Positions 24,856 through 34,000 of a stretch of 40,614 nt of DNA are shown here, one piece after another. Position numbers and translations under genes: made by a program. The notes under the pieces are model-generated. The model was not told the DNA's origin. It ran no database searches and saw only the letters and a list, made by a program, of their open reading frames with translations. The stretch is from Bacteroidales bacterium. GTDB lineage: Bacteria > Bacteroidota > Bacteroidia > Bacteroidales > UBA1715. Location: positions 1-40,614 of the forward strand of contig JADKDL010000032.1 of assembly GCA_016714605.1 (NCBI GenBank), in the 5' to 3' direction. Every line of letters starts with the position of its first letter. Position 1 is the stretch's first letter.

Positions 24856-25281
24856 ATGAATTTATTCAGACAACTGTCAGGCATACTTCTTATTGTAATT
24901 TTACTTTCAATTTTTGGATGCGAAAAATCTTTTCAATCAGATATTGTTGGAGAATGGAAGCTAGAATCGCTGGGCGATAGTGCAATAGATGCTCACGATC
25001 CGGTTTGGATATTTCATGATGATAATACATTGGAACTAATAGATTGCCCAAGCATTAATTTCAATAAAGAACCAAGATTTGGAACTTATAAAATTGATAG
25101 CAAATGGGTTGTTGTTCCAATGGTGGAAATATCAGAGATATCTGATGCTGTAGATGGTATTTATCAAATTGATAAATTAGATAAAACTACACTACGCATG
25201 ACTCGCATAAAAATACTTGACAAACAAGGTGATTATATAAAAGACGGTGCATATTTAAGAAAAGAATTTACGAAAAAGTAA
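24856..25281 (+). CDS. Lipocalin-like lipoprotein
   Basis: I place the start at the ATG at 24856 (141 residues), not the in-frame TTG at 24781, because a promoter ends at 24831 and because this start gives a clean lipoprotein signal, LLIVILLSIFGC with Cys22. The mature part begins with SDIVGEWKLES, the Bacteroidota lipocalin-like (lipocalin_4-type) start, and continues with alternating strands: WIFHDDNTLEL, FGTYKIDSKWVVVP, DGIYQIDKLDKTTLRMTRI. A small beta-barrel that binds a small hydrophobic ligand or stays structural; no ligand can be inferred. Two bases separate its TAA from the radA GTG, so the two genes are probably one transcript despite unrelated functions. Confidence 0.75.
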   Translation: MNLFRQLSGILLIVILLSIFGCEKSFQSDIVGEWKLESLGDSAIDAHDPVWIFHDDNTLELIDCPSINFNKEPRFGTYKIDSKWVVVPMVEISEISDAVDGIYQIDKLDKTTLRMTRIKILDKQGDYIKDGAYLRKEFTKK

Positions 25282-25282
25282 T

Positions 25283-26656
25283 GTGGCTAAATTAAAAACC
25301 ATATATGTATGTCAAGATTGTGGATATACATCGCCAAAATGGATAGGAAAATGCAACTCTTGCGGAGCATGGAACTCATTTCAAGAAGAGGTAGAACCAC
25401 AGAAAGATAATAGCAGAAAACTAGTATCTTCAATTGATGCACCAAAAAACAATTTTCCGCTACCTATAGATGAAATACCAAAAAATTCAATAGATAGATT
25501 TCACTCCGGACTGGTAGAGTTCGACAGAGTTCTTGGTGGAGGCATAGTACCGGGTTCACTTATTTTACTCAGTGGAGAGCCAGGAATAGGAAAATCTACA
25601 TTAGTTCTACAATCGGCACTATCTATTTCTCAGAAAGTACTCTACATTTCGGGAGAAGAAAGTATTCAGCAAATTTCTTTACGAGCTGAAAGAATTAAAG
25701 ACAAAAACAAAAATTGTTTGGTTCTTTCAGAAACCAACCTAGAAACAATATTACATCAAGTAAATTTTACCCAACCCCAAATTGTAGTAATAGATTCAAT
25801 TCAAACGCTATTTTCTGAAAGAATTGACTCTATACCCGGTACAATATCACAAATACGAGAATGTACCAACGCAATTATGCAATTTGCAAAATCAAGTCAG
25901 ATTCCGTTCATTCTCATAGGTCATATAACCAAAGACGGTACAATTGCAGGACCTAAAATACTTGAACACATAGTTGATGTAGTTCTACAGTTTGAAGGAG
26001 ATTCAAAATATCTATACCGAATAGTTAGAAGTTTGAAGAATAGATTTGGATCAACATCAGAAATAGGGATATTTGAAATGACAGGCATCGGACTAAAAGA
26101 AGTTCTTAATCCATCAGAATTTCTGCTTTCCGACAGCGATGAAGAACATTCAGGTATTGCAATAGCATCGATTATAGAAGGCATAAGACCACTGCTGGTA
26201 GAAGTGCAAGCTTTGGTAAGCACGGCTGCCTATGGCACTCCACAACGCTCAAGCAACGGATTTGATACTAGAAGATTAAATATGCTCTTGGCAGTTCTCG
26301 AAAAGCGTTTTGGTTTCAAAATAGCAACTAAAGATGTGTTTATAAATATTGCCGGAGGTATAAAAGTATCAGACCCCGCACTCGATATGGCAGTAATTGC
26401 AGCAATTCTTTCATCGGGTTTTGATATTGCAATACCTAGGAATGTTTGCTTTTCGGGTGAAGTAAGTCTTACCGGTGAATTGAAATTCATACCTAAAATA
26501 GAACAACGCACAAGCGAAGCTGCAAAAATGGGAATGAAAACTATTTATTTGCCTTACAGTAAAAAAAATGAAATAGTAAGTAATAATATAAGCTGTATTT
26601 CAAAACGAAATATACAACTTATATTTAAAGATATATTTCAGAATAAAAATACTTAG
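25283..26656 (+). CDS. radA: DNA repair protein RadA (Sms)
   Basis: RadA, a RecA-related branch-migration ATPase for recombinational repair. 457 residues, full length. The start is GTG at 25283, giving the invariant MAK.KT.Y.C. In order: zinc finger with C10, C13, C24, C27; Walker A GEPGIGKST (98-106); RadA-specific KNRFG at 252-256 (LKNRFGSTSE); and a C-terminal Lon-protease-like domain (SSNGFDTRRLNMLLAVLEKR, FINIAGGIKVSDPALDMA, EVSLTGELKFIPKIEQR). Lacks the Lon catalytic Ser-Lys dyad as RadA should. GTG right after the lipoprotein stop suggests coupling. Confidence 0.97.
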   Translation: MAKLKTIYVCQDCGYTSPKWIGKCNSCGAWNSFQEEVEPQKDNSRKLVSSIDAPKNNFPLPIDEIPKNSIDRFHSGLVEFDRVLGGGIVPGSLILLSGEPGIGKSTLVLQSALSISQKVLYISGEESIQQISLRAERIKDKNKNCLVLSETNLETILHQVNFTQPQIVVIDSIQTLFSERIDSIPGTISQIRECTNAIMQFAKSSQIPFILIGHITKDGTIAGPKILEHIVDVVLQFEGDSKYLYRIVRSLKNRFGSTSEIGIFEMTGIGLKEVLNPSEFLLSDSDEEHSGIAIASIIEGIRPLLVEVQALVSTAAYGTPQRSSNGFDTRRLNMLLAVLEKRFGFKIATKDVFINIAGGIKVSDPALDMAVIAAILSSGFDIAIPRNVCFSGEVSLTGELKFIPKIEQRTSEAAKMGMKTIYLPYSKKNEIVSNNISCISKRNIQLIFKDIFQNKNT

Positions 26657-26827
26657 AATCCGAATATTTGTTTTATATGTTTGAAATACTTAATTTTAAT
26701 ATTACTGATTTAGACTCAATCAGACCCTGCACTAAGTACATTTAATAAAAAAAATGCTTGTTTAAGGTAATTTATAAAAACTCAAAAAAAGTAAAAAAAA
26801 AATAAGCAATAATATTATTAAAAAATA

Positions 26828-26835
26828 TATATTTG
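26828..26835 (+). promoter_or_regulatory. Candidate -7 element (TATATTTG) for the TonB-family gene
   Basis: TATATTTG, matching TAnnTTTG, lies 63 bases upstream of the ATG at 26898 in the radA-tonB gap (26657-26897). I see no -33 TTG. The rest of the gap shows nothing else I can support. Confidence 0.45.
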
Positions 26836-26897
26836 TACTGTAGAGAAATAGTTTAATAATCTGAACGTATATAGTTCAGATATAACATAAAAACAAT

Positions 26898-27584
26898 ATG
26901 GAACTTAAGAAATCAACACAAGCAGATTTAGAAAATAAGAAAGGTGTTTTCTTTGTACTTGGTCTATCATTAGTACTTGGTGTACTGCTATTATCATTTG
27001 AGTGGACAACCGGAGAAGTTGAAGTTCAAGACTTAGGATCGGTTCAAGACGCTCTTTTCGAAGCCGAAGAGATTCCTATTACTAGACAACAAGAAATTGA
27101 ACCTCCAAAAATTGATTTGCCAAAACCTCAAGTTGTAGATCAAATTGAGATTGTAAAAGATGATGCCAAAGTTGCTGATGTTGATATTCAAGATAGTGAG
27201 GCAGATGATAAAACTGCTGTAAAAGTTGTTGAAGTTGCCAAAGTTGAAGAGGAAGATGAAAAAGAGGAAGAAATATTCGTAGTTGTAGAAACAATGCCAG
27301 AATTTCCAGGCGGCATAACAGCAATGAGAAAATTTATAGCTGAAAATCTAGAATATCCTGAAATTGCTAGAGAAATGGGCGTTCAAGGTAAAGTAATTGT
27401 TCAATTCGTAGTTGATAAAACAGGTAAAGTAACCAATGCAGTTGTTGCAAGAGGTATAGATCCTTCTTTAGATAAAGCAGCTCTTAAAGTTGTAAATTCA
27501 ATGCCCTCTTGGAAAGCTGGAAAGCAAAGAGGTGAACCAGTAAGAGTAAAATATACATTACCGGTAAGTTTCGTACTTAATTAA
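26898..27584 (+). CDS. TonB family protein (energy transducer)
   Basis: 228 residues. One N-terminal transmembrane segment (about 15-36), then a long Pro/Glu/Lys/Val-rich periplasmic linker (about 50-140) and a C-terminal TonB domain. The TonB-C signature is seen in FPGGITAMRKFIAENLEYPEIARE (about 134-157), VQGKVIVQFVVDKTGKVTN and DPSLDKAALKVVNSMPSWKAGKQRGEPVRVKYTLPVSFVLN. The FPGG..A...I..NL.YP form is the Bacteroidota type. It should carry proton-motive energy from ExbB/ExbD to outer-membrane TonB-dependent receptors, but no exbBD or receptor gene is in the window, so the partner is unknown. Stand-alone transcription unit closed by a strong palindromic terminator. Confidence 0.92.
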   Translation: MELKKSTQADLENKKGVFFVLGLSLVLGVLLLSFEWTTGEVEVQDLGSVQDALFEAEEIPITRQQEIEPPKIDLPKPQVVDQIEIVKDDAKVADVDIQDSEADDKTAVKVVEVAKVEEEDEKEEEIFVVVETMPEFPGGITAMRKFIAENLEYPEIAREMGVQGKVIVQFVVDKTGKVTNAVVARGIDPSLDKAALKVVNSMPSWKAGKQRGEPVRVKYTLPVSFVLN

Positions 27585-27615
27585 TATTTTTGAAGAATAT
27601 AAAAATAATATATAC

Positions 27616-27663
27616 ATATCTAAAAAAAAAGGAGACTTTAAAGTCTCCTTTTTTTTTAGATAT
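27616..27663. terminator. Perfect 48-bp palindromic terminator after the TonB-family gene
   Basis: Arms of 24 bases pair perfectly with no loop: atatct, nine A, ggagacttt and its exact complement aaagtctcc, nine T, agatat. The A-stem-T structure is a typical bidirectional rho-independent terminator, placed 31 bases after the TAA at 27584. The complete symmetry is unusual. Confidence 0.9.
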
Positions 27664-27704
27664 AACTGAAAAACTCCTATTTTCTGCATAATGGAATTTT
27701 TGAA

Positions 27705-27753
27705 ATTTACTATATTAACTATCTGCAAACTATAGCCTTAAAATATAGTAAAT
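27705..27753. promoter_or_regulatory. 12-base inverted repeat upstream of the giant T9SS protein gene
   Basis: Perfect arms atttactatatt (27705-27716) and aatatagtaaat (27742-27753) enclose a 25-base spacer, in a 364-base AT-rich gap (27664-28027). An outer, imperfect pairing joins ctccta (near 27674-27679) with taggag (27762-27767). It could be an operator or an RNA hairpin. The rest of this gap has no gene I can support. Confidence 0.4.
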
Positions 27754-28027
27754 CATGAAACTAGGAGCATATAGAGATATCTATAAATAAATGCTAAACA
27801 GAGAAACCTTTTACAATTTTTTGCTGTCTAAGTATAGGTATTTAAACTTAATTATTTTCATTAAAAATTAGCAAGATAATATTTGCTATAGTCATTTTTT
27901 TTTTATAATGTTATAGATATTTTGACAGAAAAAACAGACAACTTTTTCTGTTACAAGAAAACTTAATAAATAATTGAATTTCTTTAATTTGATTAAAGAA
28001 TCATATCACGATATAAAAATACTTGTT

Positions 28028-31000
28028 ATGGCAAATAAAGGTATACTTTCGCTTGTGTGTATTTTACTATTCAATATAGGAATTGCACAAATAATACTTA
28101 AAGAAGATTTTGAAGTAAGAGACGGATATGAAGGTGGAACGCTTCCACCCGGTTGGACTCAAAAATTTGAAAAAGACTACAAAAGTTGGTTTTTCATGAC
28201 CGGAGGACATTGGCAAAACCCGGAAGAGGCAGCTCAAGGGCAGTACAATGCTTCGTTTATTGTTGAAAGTCCGCTTAAGGAAAGAACTAAGCTTATTTCC
28301 CCATCAATGGATTTGAGCAAAATGAAAAAACCCAAAGTAACGTTCTATTTAGTACAAAAAACGTGGTGGGTAAATGGCAATCCATACAACGACGAATTGA
28401 GACTTTTCTACAAAAAAAGTTTCCTTGGAAACTGGATTCCGGTAGAAGGTGGCATCTTTACCAAAGGCATTGAAAAATGGACTGAAGTAAGCGTTTATCT
28501 AGACTCTCTTGATTTGAGCAAAACCTATTATTTGGCTTTTGAAGGTACTACTGGCTACGGTCATGGTACTTGTATAGACAGTATTGTAGTAGAAGAAGCC
28601 GGTTTCTTAGAAAAAGAAGTAAGCTCAATTATAGTAAACCAAGCTACGACTACAAATATAGCCTCAGGAACGGTTTCAAATCCAATATTGAGAATAGACA
28701 TAAATACCACTGGAAATATTGGCGTTCTTGAACTTGATTCATTGAAAATAACCTCACTTAACACAAATGATGCTGACATTTCGCCTCAAGGAGTTAAGTT
28801 ATGGAAATCCGATTTTGACGATTTTATAAATCCGGTATTGCTAGCTAGCGGAACCGATTTTGTCAATGGAATAGCTTCATTTAAAGATTTAGCAACTAAT
28901 TTAAATTTTGGTACCAATTTCTTTTGGATAACCTACGATGTGAGCTTAAATGCAACTCCCGAAAATACCTTCGATGCTAAAGTAGATGCCTCATCTATTT
29001 CAATTTCTGGTGAGTTTTATCCGGAAACAGAAATTTCTCCTGCCGGAAAACGAACCATTTTACAAACCATGGTATTCGACAACTTTGAAACCAATAAAGG
29101 TTGGCAATTGGAAGGTTTCCAATTGGCAAAACCAGTGGCATACGGTGGCGCAGAGGGTGGTAATACCGACCCTGCTTCAGCAAAATCGGGTTTATTTGTT
29201 TTACAAAGTATAGATTCTGTTCATAAAAATTTAACAATAAGAAACTATCCGTATAATCTTATAGATAGAGAGTTCTATGCTATTTCACCTACAATAGATT
29301 GTTACTATTTCAACGATGTGTATCTGAATTTTAGCCGATGGCTTAACATTGAACTTTGGGATAAAGCATACATTGATATTTCTACCGATAGTATGAAGAC
29401 TTGGACACCTATTTGGCAATCATACACAAGCTTTGTTACTGATAATAAATGGCTGCCTCAATCTCTTGATATTTCTGATAAAGCTGATAGAAAAAGATAT
29501 GTAAATGTTCGATTCGCACTTGGCGAAACCTCATCAGATAATAGCTATAGCGGTTGGAACATTGAAGATTTTATAATAACAGCGAATTTCCTTAATAGTG
29601 ACGTAAGCGTAAGCGAATGGATACACCCACAAAGCGGTTGCGGACAGATAAGTAACGACTCTGTTGTAGTAAGAGTTGTAAATCTTGCCGGCGAACCAAC
29701 CAAAGGTGCTACTCCTATTGAATTCTCTATAGATGGCGGACTTACCTACATAAGAGATACTATTTGGGGCGTTATAGATATTGGTAAAGATACCGTTTTC
29801 ACCTTTACCCAGCGTATAGATTTGACAACTCCAGGCTATTACAATACCATAGCCAGAACACGTGCCGCTGACGATGAAGAAACTATCAACGATGAGCTAG
29901 CCGGACCAAGACTATTCTCTATACCAACGTATTCGATTCCTTATGAAACAGATTTTGAAGATAGTCCGGATTTTTGGGAAGCTCAATCAGCAAATTTCTC
30001 ATCATGGCAGTGGGGAAATCCATCAGGGGTTATTATAAATGAAACTTCAAGTGGTATAAACGCTTGGAAAACTGTAATTGATGGTAGATATATTGCCGAC
30101 GACTCTTCTTACATGGTGAGTCCTTGTTTCAACTTTTCAAATATATACTTTCCAGTTTTTGAATTTAAAGCAATATTCTATCTTGATACGGTAGATGCAG
30201 GATTCAGACTCGAATATAGCACAGACGAAGGAACTACTTGGAATATCGTTAAGAACCACAGTTATACGTTCAATTGGAACTGGGCAAACCAAACAGACAT
30301 CACGATTCTCGATACAAAATTTGGCGATGGTTATGGATGGAGTGGTACTCAAAATACATGGCAAACTTATAGAGTGTTTCTCCCTGAAGAGATTGCTAAC
30401 AAAAACGGCGTTAATTTCAGATTTATCTTTGCCTCATCAGAAACGGGCAACAGAACCGATGGTGTTGCTATTGACGATATTAGAATCTATAATGCTCCGG
30501 CTGATATAGGTGTAGTGTCTATCGATTCTCCTATAAGCAGTTGTGAATTGAGCAATGATGAATATGTTACCGTTACCTTGAAAAATTACGGACTTGACAC
30601 TTTATTCGCAGGAAAAGAAATTGTTGCAGGTATAAGATTTCAGAATGATTCTACTTTACTCAATACTTTTGCTTTAGCTTCAAACTGGCTACCGGGTGCA
30701 GCTATCCAATACACATACACACAGGCTGTTGATATGTTTGCAGCACAATGGTACAATTTTACCTGCTTTACTGCACTAGCAGAAGATACTGCATTTTATG
30801 AGGTATATAACGATACTTTGGTAGATTCTGTTCTAGTCTATGGAATACCTGAATATGAGCTTGGACAGGACTTTGGGTCGCTCGATACAGCAAATGTAAT
30901 ACTTGATGCCGGTGCCGGATTTGCCCAATATCTTTGGTCAACAGGTTCTGTAACACAAACTACAAATATTCCTAATACCGGAAAGTTCTACGTAACCGTA

Positions 31001-34000
31001 ACCAACGACTCACTTTGTACTGCCAATGACTCTGTTACCGTTTATTACTCGGCAAAAGATTTGAGTTGTACCGCAATATTAAATATGAATGATGGATGTG
31101 GCTCTGCATTTATTGATTCAGTGGAAATTACCATCACCTTAAAAAATAATAAGCTTCACATATTTTCTGATATTATTGATTTCGGGACTGATAATATCTC
31201 GTTTGGATACAAAATAAATAATAATGCAACAGTGCTTGAAAATTATATTTCTACCGATACTCTTTTGCCCGACAGTGTAATGACTTATACATTCAAAACC
31301 AAGGTAGATTTGAGTAAACCTCAAGAATACACCATTACTGCATTTACATTTTTTGATAAAGATATAGAACTGAGCAACGACAAATCTATAGTTACCATTG
31401 AAAACTGGGGTATTCCTAAAGTAGATTTGGGAGCAGCTATTATAAAAAAGACAAAATTAGACAATATTCTACTTGATGCAGGAGCCGGTTTCCAAACATA
31501 CACTTGGCAAGATGGTAGTAACCTACAAACATTTGAAATTAAGCAGCACCTTTCTAAACTATACACTGTAACGGTTACAGATGCTAATAGTTGCGGAACA
31601 AGCAGCGACTCAGTGTTTGTTACCACCTACGATATTGGCATTGATTCAATTGTGAGTCCGCATACGGCATGTATAAATTCAGATACTGCACTATTATCGT
31701 TTACAATACTCAATAATAGCAACGATACATTGCTGCCAAACCATCAAGTAAAATGTTCGTATTTATTTAATAATGTTTCTCCACTTACCGAAGAAACATT
31801 TTCACTTACCGATACACTATTTCCAGACAGCACAACCATATTGAGTTTCACAAACAGATTTGATCTTAGTGAACAGAAAACCTACAATTTCAAAATTATT
31901 GCTCGAATGGTTAATGATATTAACATTAAAAATGATGTAATAATTTTTGATGTTAAAACTGCTGGATATCCGGTTGCTGATATTGGTTTTGACACCATTC
32001 TTACTAATAAAAGAGATACTGTAATTCTAGATGCTACAGCAGACAGAGAATCTTCATACTTATGGAACTCAGCTGATGCTATTACCGGATCGTTTAACTT
32101 ACCAACTAATAAAATAAACAAACCTCAAACATTCTTATATGCAGTTACCATAACCGCTAATGGTTGCTCAATTCAAGACTCTGTATTGGTTTGGTTAAAA
32201 GATTTAACTATGAACGATATAGTTTTAAACGACCAATATTGTGAATTACCGATAGATCAAAAAATTACGGTTTCACTTAAAAACAATTCAAATGATATAA
32301 TTAAAGCTGGAGATAAATTCAGATTAGCTCTTGCCGTGGATCAAAACAGAATTATTTATGATACATTGGTTGTTAATACAAGCATGTTCAAAAACAGTAC
32401 TACTACATTCACCTTTGCCGAAACAGTAGATTTATCATCAACAGGCAATCACAAAATTAGATGCTTTTTAGCATCAGATTTGGATGTTAATAACATGAAT
32501 GATACTGTAATAAAAACAGTAAAAGTTATAGGTTATCCGAAACCTGATTTGGGATTTGACACCATATTTACCAATAGTCCAGATACTTTGGTTCTAAAAG
32601 TAGATACTATTTTTGATACCTACCAATGGCAATACAATACAACCGGAACTTGGGTAAACAGTAGCAATATAACCAATATTGTAGATACCGTAAAAGGTGG
32701 TGCTTATAAAATTAATGTAACCTATAAGCCTTCTTGCAAAGGTTCTGATTCTGTTACAATAATTTCTTACGATATTAAGATGAATAAGCTTATTGGTTTA
32801 AAATCTTCGTGCGAACCAACAATGAAACAAGTAGTAACAGCAGAATTTTTAAATCCATCTATATCATCAATTCCTGCAGGTTCAGAGATTGAAATTGCCT
32901 ATCAGCTTGATGAAATGACCTATAGAGATACCATTGTATTGACAGAAAACTTTGAATATAAAGATACCTTACGATACACGTTTGCTGATTCTATTGATGC
33001 ATCAGAGCCAAAAATATACGATATCAAATTATGGTGTAGCTTTAAAGATGATTTTAAGCGATTAAACGATACTATTACATCCGATTTCTTCTCTTACGAA
33101 ATACCACAACCTAGTTTTGGCTTTGATACGCTTTATACAACTCGCCCCGATACGATAACCTTGAAAACCCTTGAAGACTATACCTCATTGGTTTGGACTA
33201 TTGGAACTAAAACACTTAGCGCAAAATTCTTAAAACTTACAGGAGATACTACTGTAACAGTAAGTGTATTGGTTTCTACAACCTATTGTCAGAATACAAC
33301 TTCGGCAACCATAATAAATAGAGATTTAGAACTAAGTGCAGTAAAATCGCCTAAGAGTTCTTGCAAGGTAACTGAAAAACAACCACTTATTATTACCATT
33401 CTCAATAAGGGAAAAGAACCGTATCCAATAGGTACCGAAATTTCGGCAACAATAACAGTAAACGATACGCTTACCCTAAACAAGCAAGTTATATTTAATA
33501 AGTCGCTGCTTGAGAATGAAACAATGGATATAAATTTCGACAATGATATTGATTTACGATTTGGCGAATTGTTTATTATAAAAGCCCAAATAGATTGTAA
33601 TCAGGATTTTCTGAGCTATAACGATTCTATTATTGATACCGTTGGCAATTGGGGTTTTGAAACGGTAGAATTAGGGGTCACGTTTATAGCAACTATTCGT
33701 CCTGATACGGTTTCATTTACTCTGCCAGATAATTACGCATCGTATCTTTGGAGCGATGGAACTACCGAAAATACTTTCAAAGTACCCACAAACCAAAGTA
33801 GATATTGGGGAGTTACCGCTACTGATGTTCATGGTTGTATAGAAAAAGATTCTGTTCTTGTTACCACCGGACTATTTGCATACAAAGCAATGATAAGCGA
33901 TACTGCTAGTTGTAATTTTGAAGGAAAATTGCCACTTGAAGCTATTTTCGTAAACAATGGTGTAGATACAATGTATTCGGGAACCAAAATAGGTGTACAA

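Noticed and set aside
27974..28027. Extension of the giant T9SS protein to a TTG start
   Set aside because: It would put 18 polar residues before a signal peptide that already starts at the ATG at 28028.
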